Positions 51,694-61,704 of a stretch of 64,000 bases of DNA are shown one piece after another. The DNA is taken from NCBI RefSeq assembly GCF_024055665.1, contig NZ_JAMXMC010000007.1, positions 186,001 through 250,000 on the forward strand, in the 5' to 3' direction. A program made the translations under genes and the position numbers. Under the pieces are notes generated by a model. It was not told where the DNA came from. It did not search any database and saw nothing but the letters and a program-made list of their open reading frames with translations. Source of the DNA: Ideonella oryzae (GTDB lineage: Bacteria; Pseudomonadota; Gammaproteobacteria; Burkholderiales; Burkholderiaceae_C). How positions within the stretch are numbered: the stretch's first letter is position 1; the number at the start of each line of letters is the position of its first letter.

Positions 51694-52713
51694 TCAGATC
51701 ACCTTGGCGCGCATCAGGTCGTTGCTGTTGAGCGCGCCGATCAGGCGGCCATCGTCCTCCACCACCAGCACGCTGGTGATGCGGTGGCGCTCCATCAGCT
51801 CGGCCGCGTCCACGGCCAGCGCATCGGCCCGGATCAGCTTGGGCGAGGGGTGCATCAGGTCCCGGGCCAGCAAGGCACGCAGGTCTTCCCCGGCCTCGAT
51901 GCGCCGGCGCAGGTCGCCGTCGGTGAAGATGCCCAGCACCCGGTCGCCCTCGACCACGGCGGTGGCGCCCAGGCCGGTGCGCGACATCTCGCGCATGGTC
52001 TCGCCAAAGCTGGCCTCGGGGCCGACGCGCGGCACCTGGTCGCCGCTGCGCATCAGGTCGCGCACATGCATCAGCAGCTTGCGGCCCAGGGCGCCGCCCG
52101 GATGGGAGGCCGCGAAATCCTCTTCGCGGAAACCCCGCGCATCCAGCAGAGCCACGGCCAGCGCGTCCCCCAGTGCGATCTGCACCGTGGTGCTGGCGGT
52201 GGGCGCCAGGTTGAGCGGGCAGGCCTCCTGGCTCACTGAAGAATCGAGCACGATGTCGGCGTGGCGGGCCAGCGTCGAGTCCGGCTTGCCGGTCATGGCC
52301 ACCAGACGCACACCCAGACGGCGCAGGGCCGGCAGGATGGCGTTGATCTCGCCGCTCTCGCCCGAGTTGGACAAGGCAATCACGGTGTCGCCCGGCATCA
52401 CCATGCCCAGATCCCCATGCGAGGCCTCGCCCGGGTGGACGAAGAAGGCGGGCGTGCCGGTGGATGCCAGGGTGGCCGCGATCTTGCGGCCCACATGGCC
52501 GCTCTTGCCCATGCCCATCACCACCACGCGGTGGCTGGTGTCCAGCATGGCCTGCACCGCCTGCACAAGGGCCTCGCCCAACCGGTCGCGCATGGCCAGC
52601 AAGGCCTGCGCCTCGACGGTGACGGCATCGCGTGCCAGTTGCAGGGCGCGCTCGGGTTCGAAGGAAGTGTGTGCGTTCAAGGAGCGGGTCTGATTCAGAA
52701 TGGGGCAGCGCAT
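51694..52713 (-). CDS. kdsD: Arabinose-5-phosphate isomerase
   Basis: A 339-residue enzyme that interconverts ribulose-5-phosphate and arabinose-5-phosphate, the first KDO-pathway step. The SIS domain (about 45-190) has 'VVVMGMGKSGHVGRKIAATL' and 'ALSNSGESGEINAILPAL'. Two CBS domains follow (about 220-335, 'IFTDGDLRRRIEAG', 'MERHRITSVLVVEDDGRLIG'). The ATG at 52713 gives the best length; a TTG 11 codons later would match some homologues. It is divergent from the KefB-like gene. Confidence 0.94.
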   Translation of the reverse strand: MRCPILNQTRSLNAHTSFEPERALQLARDAVTVEAQALLAMRDRLGEALVQAVQAMLDTSHRVVVMGMGKSGHVGRKIAATLASTGTPAFFVHPGEASHGDLGMVMPGDTVIALSNSGESGEINAILPALRRLGVRLVAMTGKPDSTLARHADIVLDSSVSQEACPLNLAPTASTTVQIALGDALAVALLDARGFREEDFAASHPGGALGRKLLMHVRDLMRSGDQVPRVGPEASFGETMREMSRTGLGATAVVEGDRVLGIFTDGDLRRRIEAGEDLRALLARDLMHPSPKLIRADALAVDAAELMERHRITSVLVVEDDGRLIGALNSNDLMRAKVI

Positions 52714-52767
52714 TTTAGGCGCCCCACCCGGCGGCCGCTTGGCCGGCCTCCTGTCCCGACACCGCCC

Positions 52768-54765
52768 ATGGCCACCACGCTCGAAGTCGTCCTGCTGTAC
52801 CTGATCGCCGCCGTGCTGGGCGTGGTGGGCTGCCGCCTGCTCAAGCTCCCACCCATGCTGGGCTATCTGGCCGTGGGGGTGGTGATTGGCCCGAACGCGC
52901 TGGCCTTCGCCAAGGACTCTGCTGCCATGGCCAATCTGGCCGAGTTCGGGGTGGTGTTCCTGATGTTCGCGATCGGGCTGGAATTCAACCTGCCCAAGCT
53001 CAAGAGCATGCGCACCCTGGTGTTCGGCCTGGGCCTGACCCAGGTGGTGCTGACGGTGCTGGGCTCGGTCGCCGGCAACGTCCTGCTCACCACCGTGTCG
53101 GGCTGGCTGGGCGTGCGCTGGGATCTGGGCTGGGAGGGTGCCTTCGTGCTGGGTGCGGCCATGGCCATGTCCTCCACCGCCATCGTGGTCAAGCTGATGG
53201 CCGAGCGGCTGGAGCTGGAAAGCGAGCACGGTCGCCGAGTGATGGGCGTGCTGCTGTTCCAGGATCTGGCGGTGGTGCCGCTGCTGGTGCTGATCCCGGC
53301 CCTGGGCAGCGGCGGCGAGGGTCTGGCCACGGCGCTGGGCAGCGCCCTGCTCAAGGCAGTGCTGCTGCTAGCGCTGCTGCTGGTGGGGGGGCAGCGCGTC
53401 ATGCGCTGGTGGCTGACCCTGGTGGCCCGGCGCAAGAGCGAAGAGCTGTTCATGCTCAACCTGCTGCTGGTGACCCTGGGCCTGGCCTGGCTGACCGAAC
53501 ACTTCGGGCTCTCGCTGGCCCTGGGCGCCTTCGTGGCCGGCATGCTGGTGGCCGAAACCGAATACAAGCACCAGGTGGAAGCCGACATCCGGCCCTTCCA
53601 CGACGTGCTGCTGGGCCTGTTCTTCATCACCATCGGCATGAAGCTGGACTGGCACCCGGTCTGGGACCACTGGGGGCTGGTGCTGACGCTCACCACCCTG
53701 CCGGTGCTGACCAAGGCCGCCCTGGTCGCGGCGCTGGCCCGCGGCTTCCGAGCCACCCCCGGCGTGGCCCTGCGCACCGGCCTGTACCTGGCTCAGGCCG
53801 GCGAGTTCGGCTTCGTGCTGCTGACCCTGGGGGGCGAGCACGGCCTGATCGACCCGCGCTGGCAGAGCCCGGTGCTGGCCTCCATGGTGCTGTCGATGCT
53901 GGCCACGCCCTTTGTCATCCTGCACAGCGACCGCATCGTGCTGCGGCTGGCCAGCAGCGACTGGCTGATGCAGTCGGTGCAGCTGACCGCCATCGCCAAG
54001 AAGGCCATCCGCAACGAGGCCCACGTCATCATCTGCGGCTACGGACGCAGCGGGCAGAACCTGGCCCGGCTGCTGGAGCAGGAACACATCCCCTACATGG
54101 CGCTGGACCTGGACCCGGACCGGGTGCGTCAGGCGGCGGCCGCGGGCCAGAGCGTGGTCTTCGGCGACGCGGCGCGGCTGACCAGCCTGGTGGCCGCCGG
54201 CCTCTCGCGCGCCAGCGCGGTGGTCATCAGCTATCACGACACCCCCTCGGCCCTGAAGGTGCTGCACCTGGTCCAGCAGCATGCCGCCCAGGTGCCGGTG
54301 GTGGTGCGCACGCTGGACGACAGCGACCTGGAGAAGCTGCGCGCAGCCGGCGCCACCGAGGTGGTGCCCGAAGCCTTGGAAGGCTCACTGATGCTGGCGT
54401 CCCAGGCCCTGGCCCTGGTGGGCGTGCCGCTGCGCCGGGTGATCCGCCTGGTGCAGGACGCCCGCTACGAACGCTACGGCCTGCTGCGCGACTACTTCCA
54501 TGGTGCCGACGACGACACCGCCAGCGAGGCCCAGCAGCCCCGGCTGCGCACCATCAGCCTGCCGCCCGGGGCGGTCAGCGTGGGGCGCACCCTGGGTCTG
54601 CTCGCCCTGGACGGACTGGGGGTGCATGTGGTGTCGGTGCGAGGCGCCGACGGCCATGTGCGCGCCGGCGAGGACGACTTCATGCTCAGCGCCGGGGACA
54701 CGTTGGTGCTCTCCGGGCGCCCGGAAGCCCTGGCCCTGGCGGAAGCCCGGCTGCTGACCGGTTGA
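52768..54765 (+). CDS. KefB/KefC-type monovalent cation:proton antiporter
   Basis: A 665-residue protein. Twelve or so helices of the Na/H-exchanger (CPA2) fold cover about 1-385 ('[18 protein letters not shown]', '[19 protein letters not shown]'). A TrkA-N Rossmann domain covers about 415-530 ('[20 protein letters not shown]') and a TrkA-C domain about 575-660. Kef systems exchange K+ for H+ under nucleotide or glutathione-adduct control; the specific gating ligand is unknown. The ATG was chosen because it begins the first helix. Divergent from kdsD, an arrangement frequent in Burkholderiales. Confidence 0.9.
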   Translation: MATTLEVVLLYLIAAVLGVVGCRLLKLPPMLGYLAVGVVIGPNALAFAKDSAAMANLAEFGVVFLMFAIGLEFNLPKLKSMRTLVFGLGLTQVVLTVLGSVAGNVLLTTVSGWLGVRWDLGWEGAFVLGAAMAMSSTAIVVKLMAERLELESEHGRRVMGVLLFQDLAVVPLLVLIPALGSGGEGLATALGSALLKAVLLLALLLVGGQRVMRWWLTLVARRKSEELFMLNLLLVTLGLAWLTEHFGLSLALGAFVAGMLVAETEYKHQVEADIRPFHDVLLGLFFITIGMKLDWHPVWDHWGLVLTLTTLPVLTKAALVAALARGFRATPGVALRTGLYLAQAGEFGFVLLTLGGEHGLIDPRWQSPVLASMVLSMLATPFVILHSDRIVLRLASSDWLMQSVQLTAIAKKAIRNEAHVIICGYGRSGQNLARLLEQEHIPYMALDLDPDRVRQAAAAGQSVVFGDAARLTSLVAAGLSRASAVVISYHDTPSALKVLHLVQQHAAQVPVVVRTLDDSDLEKLRAAGATEVVPEALEGSLMLASQALALVGVPLRRVIRLVQDARYERYGLLRDYFHGADDDTASEAQQPRLRTISLPPGAVSVGRTLGLLALDGLGVHVVSVRGADGHVRAGEDDFMLSAGDTLVLSGRPEALALAEARLLTG

Positions 54766-54862
54766 GCCACATGCCCCCCGACGGTTGACGCCGGCCCGGC
54801 GCTTGGCGGCACAATGCCGGCCCGCCCAGGCCTCGCGCGCCGCTGTGTGCGCACCGAACACC

Positions 54863-55432
54863 ATGTCCCTGCCCCGCCCCGACCCCCTGCTGGATCGCCC
54901 CACCGAGCTGATCCGCAGCACCATCCGCACCGTGCCCGATTGGCCCGAGCCGGGGGTGCAGTTCCGCGACATCACGCCGCTGCTGCAGAACCCGCGTGTC
55001 TTCCGGGTGCTGATCGACCAGTTCGTGCACCGTTATTTCGACGTCAAGCCCGATGTGATCGCCGGCCTGGACGCGCGCGGCTTCATCATCGGCTCGGTGC
55101 TGGCCTATGAGTTGGGCATCGGCTTCGTGCCCATCCGCAAGAAGGGCAAGCTGCCCTTCACCACGGTGGAGGAAACCTACGAGCTGGAGTACGGCAGCGC
55201 CACGGTGGAGCTGCACACCGACGCGGTGAAGGCCGGCGACCGCGTGGTGCTGGTGGACGACCTGATCGCCACCGGCGGCACGATGATGGCCGGCAAGCGC
55301 CTGCTGGAGAAACTGGGCGCCACCGTGCTGGAAGGCGCAGCCATCGTCGACCTGCCCGAACTGGGCGGCTCCGACCGCCTGCGCGAAGCCGGCCTGCCGC
55401 TGTTCACGCTGGTGGACTTTTCAGGCCACTGA
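54863..55432 (+). CDS. apt: Adenine phosphoribosyltransferase
   Basis: A 189-residue purine-salvage enzyme that makes AMP from adenine and PRPP. '[18 protein letters not shown]' is typical of the N-terminal flap, '[18 protein letters not shown]' the substrate site, and '[17 protein letters not shown]' the PRPP-binding motif. The ATG was chosen at '[10 protein letters not shown]'; the longer frame is arginine-rich without support. Confidence 0.95.
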   Translation: MSLPRPDPLLDRPTELIRSTIRTVPDWPEPGVQFRDITPLLQNPRVFRVLIDQFVHRYFDVKPDVIAGLDARGFIIGSVLAYELGIGFVPIRKKGKLPFTTVEETYELEYGSATVELHTDAVKAGDRVVLVDDLIATGGTMMAGKRLLEKLGATVLEGAAIVDLPELGGSDRLREAGLPLFTLVDFSGH

Positions 55433-55458
55433 GGGCCTGATGAGGGAGGGTGCCGTGG

Positions 55459-55935
55459 TCAGACGATGGGCTGACCGCGCTCCAGGTTGGCGCGCATGCG
55501 CTCGGCCATCACCGCGCCGATGGCGCGCAGCAACTCGATGCCCAGATCGGGCACCCGAACCAGCAGCTCCTCGAACCGGGGGCGGGTGAGCACCCACACC
55601 ACGGCGGGCGACATGGCTTCGACCTGGGCCATGCGCGGGGTGTCGCCGAACATGCTGGGTTCGCCCACCACCGCGCCCGGGCGCAGGATGGCCACCGGCC
55701 GCCGCTGGGGCGCAGGGCTGCCGTTGTCGGGCACATAGACCTGCAGGTTGCCGCTTTCGAGCAGGTACATGTTGCGGTCCTGGTCGTGGAAGCGCACCAG
55801 CATGTCGCCGGCCCGCAGCTTGTGCTGCTGCAGGTAGCTGCCGAACTGCGCCCATCGCTTGGCATCAAAACGGGGGCGGAAGGCGTCCGATGCGTTCAGC
55901 GACGCGGTGGCTTCGACCAACTGCTCGATTGACAT
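55459..55935 (-). CDS. Lone cyclic-nucleotide-binding (Crp-like) domain protein
   Basis: A 158-residue protein that is essentially a single cNMP-binding domain: 'LRAGDMLVRFHDQDRNMYLL', 'PGAVVGEPSMFGDTPRMAQV' and the helix 'DLGIELLRAIGAVMAERM'. There is no DNA-binding HTH, so it is not a Crp/Fnr regulator in the usual sense. The phosphate-binding cassette 'GEPSMFGD' differs from the consensus G-E-x-x-x-x-x-x-R-A because the Arg-Ala is replaced by RMAQ-type residues, so ligand binding is uncertain. A related domain is fused to the kinase at 38.8-40.2 kb. Confidence 0.82.
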   Translation of the reverse strand: MSIEQLVEATASLNASDAFRPRFDAKRWAQFGSYLQQHKLRAGDMLVRFHDQDRNMYLLESGNLQVYVPDNGSPAPQRRPVAILRPGAVVGEPSMFGDTPRMAQVEAMSPAVVWVLTRPRFEELLVRVPDLGIELLRAIGAVMAERMRANLERGQPIV

Positions 55936-56122
55936 GGCCAGGTCCCAGGAAGTGGAGAAACCGCGCCCTCACGACGGTCTCCCTGTGAGGCTGCGGTGCG
56001 CTGATTATCAGGGTCCGCCTCGGGCCGGCCAATCCCCTGACTGGAGGTGCTGGCGCGCGCCTGTCGCCTCGCAGACACCGTCTGTCCATCGGCACGGCGG
56101 CTGCGGAACACCATCCCCCGTG

Positions 56123-57376
56123 TCAGGCCACTGCCGCGGGAGGTCTGGCCCGCAGCCAGCCACGCCGCACCATCGCCACGGCCAGCAGCGCCAGCAAGCC
56201 GTTGAGCGCCAGCGCCTCGCGCACCCCCCAGGCGCTGACGGTCAGGCCGGTGAGCAGGCCGCCCAGCGCGGTGCCCCCGCGCATGGCCAGCATGAACAGG
56301 CTGACCGTCTGCCCCCGGATGGCCGCCGGTGCCTGGGATTGCAGCCAGGCATTGGCCGAGGCATTGGCGGCCGTCATCGCCAGCCCGCCCGCGACGAACA
56401 GCAGCGGCAAGGCCCAGGCCCAGGGGTTCAGGGCCGAGAGCAGCACGACCGCCGCGAAGCCGCTGGCGGCCCAGGAGGCCAGCGGACGGCGGTCGCGCGC
56501 GGGGTCCACCGCCATCAGCAGCAAACCGCCCAGCAGGCCGCCCGCGCCGAAGGCGCTCACCGTCAGGCTGAACTGCGCCACGTCCGCCTGGAACTCCGTC
56601 TTGACCAGCACCGGGCAGAAGGTCAGCAGCGGGCTGCACAGCAGGCTGCCCATCAGCACGGTGAGCACCGCGCCGCGCAGGGCGGGCTGGGCCAGCACCG
56701 CCCGCGCGCCAGCCAGCAGGTGGCCATCCCCGCCGCCCTCGGCCGGCGCCACCACCCGCACCGTGGCCCGCGGCAGGATCCACAGCGCCACCGCGATGAA
56801 AGGCAGGTACGAGGCAGCGCTGACCGCAAACGCCCCCACCGCGCCGATGCTGGCCATCAGCACCCCGGCCAGTGACGGCCCCAGGATGCGCGAGAGGTTG
56901 AACTGCGTGGTGTTGAGCGCGATGCCGGTGGGGAGTTGCTGGCGCGACACCAGGGTCGAGACGATGGTCTGGAAGGAGGGCATGGACAGCGCGTCCGTCA
57001 CACCCACCACCAGCGAGAGCGCCACGATGATCCAGGGCTGGATGGAGCCGTGCAGCAGCAGCACCACGATCAGCACCGGGCACAGCATCTGGATCGACTG
57101 CAGCGTGGCGATCAGCAGGCGGCGGTCAGCCCGGTCGGCCAGCACGCCGCCCACCAGGGTCAGCAGCAGGCCCGGCCCGCCCAGGGCGAAGGAATCCAGC
57201 CCCAGCAGCCAGGGCGAGGCACCCAGCGACAGCAGCAGCCAGGGCTGGGCCACCTGCTGGGCCCAGGTGCCGATGTTGGACAGCAGGCTGGCCAGCCAGA
57301 AGGTGCCAAAACGCCGCGTCAGCAAGAGGCGCAACGATTCCCGGAAGGTGCTGGCCGAGGGCCGCCGAGACGCCAT
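56123..57376 (-). CDS. MFS exporter (EntS/MFS_3-like)
   Basis: A 417-residue transporter with about 12 hydrophobic segments. It begins with 'FGTFWLASLLSNIGTWAQQV' and the loop 2-3 motif 'GGVLADRADRRLLI', typical of the MFS_3 group that includes the enterobactin exporter EntS. The substrate is unknown. I chose the ATG at 57376, preceded by GGGG; a GTG four codons upstream is possible. It lies 14 nt downstream of mnmE on the same strand and may be co-transcribed. Confidence 0.85.
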   Translation of the reverse strand: MASRRPSASTFRESLRLLLTRRFGTFWLASLLSNIGTWAQQVAQPWLLLSLGASPWLLGLDSFALGGPGLLLTLVGGVLADRADRRLLIATLQSIQMLCPVLIVVLLLHGSIQPWIIVALSLVVGVTDALSMPSFQTIVSTLVSRQQLPTGIALNTTQFNLSRILGPSLAGVLMASIGAVGAFAVSAASYLPFIAVALWILPRATVRVVAPAEGGGDGHLLAGARAVLAQPALRGAVLTVLMGSLLCSPLLTFCPVLVKTEFQADVAQFSLTVSAFGAGGLLGGLLLMAVDPARDRRPLASWAASGFAAVVLLSALNPWAWALPLLFVAGGLAMTAANASANAWLQSQAPAAIRGQTVSLFMLAMRGGTALGGLLTGLTVSAWGVREALALNGLLALLAVAMVRRGWLRARPPAAVA

Positions 57377-57390
57377 CACGGGCCCCACGG

Positions 57391-58794
57391 CTACTTACCG
57401 ATGCAGAAGCGGCTGAAGATTTCGCCCAGCAGGTCATCGGCGCTGAAGCGGCCGGTGATCTGCTGCAGGGCTTCGTGCGCCAGGCGCAGCTCCTCGGCCA
57501 GCAGGTCCAGCGCGGCATCGGCCTGGTCGGCGTGCGCGGCCGCCAGCGCCAGGTGCGCGGCCGCCTCGCGCAGGGCCTGCACATGGCGGGTGCGGGCGAT
57601 GTAGACGCCCTCGGGCGCGGCCTGCCAGCCGGCACGCTCCAGCAGCAGGTGACGCAGCGCCTCCAGGCCCTGGCCGGTGCGGGCCGAGATGAGGAGCGTC
57701 GCCTCGCCCCCGGGGTGGCCCGGCGGCGCCGGGCTGCCGCTGTCGGCCTTGTTGAAGACCTGGATCAGGCGCGCGGGGTCCACGCCCTGCAGCTTCTGCG
57801 CGATCAGCGCATCGGCGGCCTGGTAGTCGGCGTCGCGCAAGCGGGTCAGGTCGTGCAGGAAGAGCACCGCGTCCGCGCTGGCGATGGATTCCCAGCTGCG
57901 CGCCATGCCGATGCGCTCCACCTCGTCGCTGGCAGCGGCATCGTCGCGCAGGCCCGCGGTGTCGGTGATGTGGATGGGCACGCCCTCGATCTGGATCGTT
58001 TCGCTGACCCGGTCGCGCGTCGTGCCGGCGATCGGCGTGACGATGGCCAGCTCGGCCCCGGCCAGGGCGTTGAGCAGCGAGCTCTTGCCCACATTGGGCT
58101 GGCCGGCCAGCACCACCCGCAGACCCTCGCGCAGCAGCGCGCCCTGGCGGGCCCGGCCCAGCACCGCATCCACCGCGGCCTGGATGGCGCGCAGCTTGCC
58201 GCGCGCATCGGCCTTTTCCAGGAAGTCGATTTCTTCCTCGGGGAAGTCCAGCGTGGCCTCCACCAGCATGCGCAGGGTGACGATGCGCTCGGCCAGGGCT
58301 TCGATCTCCTGCGAGAAGGCGCCGGCCAGCGAGCGGGTGGCGCTGCGCGCGGCGGCCTCAGTGCTGGCGTCGATCAGGTCGGCCACCGCCTCGGCCTGGG
58401 CCAGGTCCAGCTTGTCGTTGAGGAAGGCGCGCTGGGTGAACTCGCCGGGCTCGGCCAGGCGCAGAGCCCAACCCAGCGCGGCGCCTGCGCTCAGGCAACG
58501 GGCCAGCAGCAGTTGCAGCACCACCGGGCCGCCGTGGGCCTGCAGCTCCAGCACGTCCTCGCCGGTGTAGCTGTGGGGCGCGGGGAAGTAGAGCGCCAGG
58601 CCGTGGTCGATCAGGGCGCCATCGGCCTCGCGGAAGGGGCCGTACAGCGCCTGGCGCGGCGTCGGCACTTGGCCCAGCAGGGCCTGGGCCAGGGGTTTCA
58701 GATCCGGCCCGGAGACGCGGACGATGCCCACCGCCCCGCGCCCGGGGGCGGTGGCGATGGCGACGATGGGGTCATGCAGGCGGGCCAGGGGCAT
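57391..58794 (-). CDS. mnmE: tRNA uridine-5-carboxymethylaminomethyl modification GTPase MnmE
   Basis: A 467-residue GTPase acting with MnmG on U34 of several tRNAs. The folate-binding N-domain begins '[20 protein letters not shown]'. The G domain has G1 '[14 protein letters not shown]' (near residue 228), 'TPIAGTTRD' and 'ITDTAGLRD'. The C-terminus ends 'IFSRFCIGK', the conserved C-x-G-K motif. It is downstream of yidC on the same strand, the usual order near the origin. Confidence 0.97.
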   Translation of the reverse strand: MPLARLHDPIVAIATAPGRGAVGIVRVSGPDLKPLAQALLGQVPTPRQALYGPFREADGALIDHGLALYFPAPHSYTGEDVLELQAHGGPVVLQLLLARCLSAGAALGWALRLAEPGEFTQRAFLNDKLDLAQAEAVADLIDASTEAAARSATRSLAGAFSQEIEALAERIVTLRMLVEATLDFPEEEIDFLEKADARGKLRAIQAAVDAVLGRARQGALLREGLRVVLAGQPNVGKSSLLNALAGAELAIVTPIAGTTRDRVSETIQIEGVPIHITDTAGLRDDAAASDEVERIGMARSWESIASADAVLFLHDLTRLRDADYQAADALIAQKLQGVDPARLIQVFNKADSGSPAPPGHPGGEATLLISARTGQGLEALRHLLLERAGWQAAPEGVYIARTRHVQALREAAAHLALAAAHADQADAALDLLAEELRLAHEALQQITGRFSADDLLGEIFSRFCIGK

Positions 58795-58981
58795 GGCGGG
58801 ATTGTCCGCCACCCTAGAACGGCATGTGGCGCGGGGGGCGGGCCGGCGCTTGCCGTCACCGGCTCCTGCCTGGCCCTGCACGCGAACTGCACGTGAAAAG
58901 GGCGCGCCGTTCATCCCCGCCATCTGAATATCGGGTCGCCACCGCCGGGCTTCGATCAGGGAAAACGATCACCCATGTGAC

Positions 58982-59016
58982 AAGGCCCCGGGGACCGTGA
59001 AATCCTCCGGGGCCTT
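58982..59016 (-). terminator. Hairpin between yidC and mnmE
   Basis: A 10-bp stem (AAGGCCCCGG with CCGGGGCCTT), 15-nt loop, about 45 nt after the yidC stop on the minus strand. No T run follows, so the efficiency is uncertain. The rest of the 268-nt gap holds no gene. Confidence 0.5.
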
Positions 59017-59062
59017 CGCGCTTGAGCCCGTTGTGTGCAGCGGGTCCAGCGTCAGGGGAGCG

Positions 59063-60721
59063 TCAGAGCACGCCCATGCGCTTGTTGATGACGTACTGCT
59101 GGGCAATGGACAGCAGGTTGTTCGTCAGCCAGTACAGCACCAGGCCGGACGGGAAGAAGAAGAACATGAAGCTGAAGGCCAGCGGCATGATCCACATCAT
59201 CTTCTGCTGCATCGGGTCGGCCTGCTTGGGCGAGAGCCAGACCTGCAGCAGGCTGGACATCGTCATCAGCACCGGCAGGATGAACAGCGGATCCTTGGCC
59301 GACAGGTCGGTGATCCAGCCCATCCAGGGCGCGCCGCGCATCTCGACGGTGGACATCAGCACCCAGTACAGCGCCATGAAGAAGGGCATCTGGATGAAGA
59401 TGGGCAGGCAACCGCCCAGCGGGTTGACCTTCTCCTCACGGTAGATGCGCATCATTTCCTGCTGCATCTCCTGCGGCTTGTCCTTCAGGCGCTCGCGCAG
59501 TTCCATGATGCGCGGGTTGACCGCCTTCATCTTGGCCATCGACTTGTAGGCGTTGGCGTTCAGCCAGTAGAAGGCCGCCTTGAGCAGCACCACCAGCAGG
59601 ATGATGGACCAGCCCCAGTTGCCGATGAAGGCGTGGATCTTGTCCAGCACCCAGAACAGGGGTTCGGCCAGCACCTTGAACCAGCCGTAGTCCTTCACCA
59701 GTTCCAGACCCGGGGCCAGGGTGGCGAGCTTCTTCTCTTCCTGCGGGCCGACGAACAGGGTGGCGTCGTTGGTCTGGGTGGCACCCGGCGCCACGGCGGC
59801 CAGCGGTTGCACCAAGGCCACGGCGAACAGGTCCGGGCCGACCTTGGTGGTGCGGAACTCACGCGGCGAGCCGTCCTTCACCAGCCAGGCGGCGGCGAAG
59901 TAGTGCTGGACCATGGCGATCCAGCCGTCGTTGGCCTTCTGCACATGCAACGGCGAATCACCCGGCTGGTGCTTGGCGATGTCCTCGAACTTGACCTTCT
60001 GGTAGCGCTTCTCGTCGGTGTAGACGGCCGGGCCGGTGAAGGTGCTGTAGAAGGACGAGGTGACGCCCGGGGCCTTGTCGTCGCGCTGCAGCTGCAGGTA
60101 AAGCTGGGGCTGCAGCGGGGCGCTGCCGACGTTGGTGAGCGCGTGCTGCACCCCGACGGTGTACTGGCCGCGGTGGAAGGTGTAGGTCTTGACCAGCTTG
60201 GCACCGCCCACCTCGGGCGACTCGAAGCGCACGGTCAGGGTGTCCTGGCCAACCTTCAGGTCGCGTTCGCCCGGCACCGCGCTCATCAGCGTCAGGTGGG
60301 TGGGCAGCGGCGTGGCCGCGGCGCTGATGTAGCCGGTCTGGGCTTCATAGCGGTGGCCCTTCTCGTCCAGCACCAGCATGGGCTGCTTGGCGTCGACGTC
60401 GCTCTGGTACTTGTTGAGCGCCACCTGGCGCAGGGTGCCGCCCAGGGTGTCGAAGGTGGCCGTCATCACATCGGTGTGGACGGTGAAGGTCTCGCTCTGG
60501 ACCGCCGCGGGCGCCGAGGCGCCGGCCACGGCAGGCGCGGCACCTTGGGCCGCCGCCGAGGCGGGCGAGGGCACGCCGTTGCCGGAAGCCGCCGTCGAGG
60601 CCGCGGGCACCGGGCCGCCGAACAGGGTGGGCTGGCCGTTGTGGCGGCTCCACGCGTCCCACAGCAGGACGAGCGACATGGTGAACACCACCCACAGCAG
60701 GGTGCGGCGCATATCGGTCAT
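59063..60721 (-). CDS. yidC: Membrane protein insertase YidC
   Basis: A 552-residue insertase. The N-terminal helix 'LLWVVFTMSLVLLWDAW' is followed by a large periplasmic domain (about 60-340) and the conserved core from about 345 ('FIGNWGWSIILLVVLLKAAF', 'MRIYREEKVNPLGGCLPIFI', 'MPLAFSFMFFFFPSGLVLYW'). It inserts membrane proteins alone or with SecYEG. Its start overlaps the yidD stop (ATGA). The length is normal for Gram-negative YidC. Confidence 0.97.
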   Translation of the reverse strand: MTDMRRTLLWVVFTMSLVLLWDAWSRHNGQPTLFGGPVPAASTAASGNGVPSPASAAAQGAAPAVAGASAPAAVQSETFTVHTDVMTATFDTLGGTLRQVALNKYQSDVDAKQPMLVLDEKGHRYEAQTGYISAAATPLPTHLTLMSAVPGERDLKVGQDTLTVRFESPEVGGAKLVKTYTFHRGQYTVGVQHALTNVGSAPLQPQLYLQLQRDDKAPGVTSSFYSTFTGPAVYTDEKRYQKVKFEDIAKHQPGDSPLHVQKANDGWIAMVQHYFAAAWLVKDGSPREFRTTKVGPDLFAVALVQPLAAVAPGATQTNDATLFVGPQEEKKLATLAPGLELVKDYGWFKVLAEPLFWVLDKIHAFIGNWGWSIILLVVLLKAAFYWLNANAYKSMAKMKAVNPRIMELRERLKDKPQEMQQEMMRIYREEKVNPLGGCLPIFIQMPFFMALYWVLMSTVEMRGAPWMGWITDLSAKDPLFILPVLMTMSSLLQVWLSPKQADPMQQKMMWIMPLAFSFMFFFFPSGLVLYWLTNNLLSIAQQYVINKRMGVL

Positions 60722-61113
60722 GAGGATGGCCTGGAAGAAGTCAGGGGAACGATGGTCGTCGGCTCGGCTGACGTGGTCGTGTCAGACGGGCCGGCGGCCA
60801 CGGAGGAGGCCACCGGCACGGTGGCACCGGACAGCAGGTGCCGAAACAGGCGAGGCCGCTCGACGGGCACCGGGTCGCAACCGCCCGTGCACCAGGGCGC
60901 ACAGCGCGCGATGCGCACCACGGCCAGGTAGCTGCCGGCCGCGGCGCCATGGCGCTCGAGCGCCTCCAGCGCATAACGCGAGCAGGTGGGCTCGAAGCGG
61001 CACTGGTTGCCCAGCCAGGGGCTGAGCAGCAGTCGGTAGCCCCGCACGCCAGCCTGCAGCAGCCGCCGGGGCAGCAGACGCAGGGCAGGGAGCGGACGCT
61101 GGCGGGTCGGCAT
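60718..61113 (-). CDS. yidD: Membrane protein insertion efficiency factor YidD
   Basis: A 131-residue protein. The family core is residues 15-85 ('GYRLLLSPWLGNQCRFEPTC', 'CSRYALEALERHGAAAGSYL', 'RIARCAPWCTGGCDPVP'). A C-terminal extension of about 40 Ser/Thr-rich residues is longer than in E. coli YidD (85 residues). It assists YidC-dependent insertion at the inner membrane. It overlaps yidC and lies 14 nt after rnpA. Confidence 0.93.
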   Translation of the reverse strand: MPTRQRPLPALRLLPRRLLQAGVRGYRLLLSPWLGNQCRFEPTCSRYALEALERHGAAAGSYLAVVRIARCAPWCTGGCDPVPVERPRLFRHLLSGATVPVASSVAAGPSDTTTSAEPTTIVPLTSSRPSS

Positions 61114-61127
61114 GGCAGGACGCGGCG

Positions 61128-61694
61128 TCAGGCCTGGGCCGGTTTGGCGCGCGAACGAGGCCGCATCCGCCCCCCGCCATCGACGGGCAGGGGCTGGCGG
61201 ATGGCGCGGTCGAACAGCGTGTCCATCTCGGCGTGGGTCGCCTCGCGCAGGGCGTCCGAGGCCGGACTGCTGAACTGCGCACGGTCGAAGGGCGCACGCA
61301 AGCGCACCACCCACAGACCTGCGGGCAGCGTGGCCAGATGGCGCGCCATCGCGGCGCGTGCCTGACGCTTGATCAGGTTGCGGGTGACCGCCCGCTTGGC
61401 ATGCCGCTTGGGCACGACCAGCCCGAGCCAATGGCCGGACGGGCCAGGGGACGGACCGCCAGCGCCCGATGCACCGGATTCATCCACAGGCGCCCCAGAG
61501 GAGGGCATGCCGCCTGTGGATAACTCTGGTGACAACACCGGGATAAGCGGTGCATTCCCCGTGGACACCTGCGGCGGGCGCGAAGCCTGCGGCTCGCCAC
61601 TCACGTGGTGAATGGCGAAGTGGGCACTGCGGGAACGCTGCGGGGCTGCCAGCACGCGCTCGAAATCGGCCGGACGCACGATGCGGCCGATCAT
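61128..61694 (-). CDS. rnpA: Ribonuclease P protein component with internal insert
   Basis: A 188-residue RNase P protein; typical members have 110-150 residues. The N-terminus 'IVRPADFERVLAAPQRSRSA' and the RNR motif 'KRAVTRNLIKRQAR' (residues 100-113) are conserved. Between 'HFAIHH' and 'HWLGLVVPKRHAK' there is an insert of about 55 Pro/Ser/Gly-rich residues (about 33-87). RnpA helps the RNase P RNA to mature tRNA 5' ends. The insert's DNA contains a perfect DnaA box and unusual codons (TTA, CTT, TCA). It lies 10 nt after rpmH. Confidence 0.93.
   Translation of the reverse strand: MIGRIVRPADFERVLAAPQRSRSAHFAIHHVSGEPQASRPPQVSTGNAPLIPVLSPELSTGGMPSSGAPVDESGASGAGGPSPGPSGHWLGLVVPKRHAKRAVTRNLIKRQARAAMARHLATLPAGLWVVRLRAPFDRAQFSSPASDALREATHAEMDTLFDRAIRQPLPVDGGGRMRPRSRAKPAQA
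61480..61488 (+). promoter_or_regulatory. DnaA box-like site in rnpA (8 of 9)
   Basis: TCATCCACA differs from TTATCCACA at one base. It lies 35 bp from the perfect box in opposite orientation. Confidence 0.35.
61515..61523 (-). promoter_or_regulatory. Perfect DnaA box inside rnpA
   Basis: TGTGGATAA on the plus strand is TTATCCACA on the minus strand, the consensus DnaA box. It encodes Leu-Ser-Thr (residues 58-60 of RnpA) with the rare TTA codon. Confidence 0.65.
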
Positions 61695-61704
61695 GGCGCC
61701 GGGA

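Noticed and set aside
55459-55935. Crp/Fnr-type transcription factor
   Set aside because: The protein ends right after the cNMP-binding domain helix; there is no HTH and no frameshifted continuation on the same strand.
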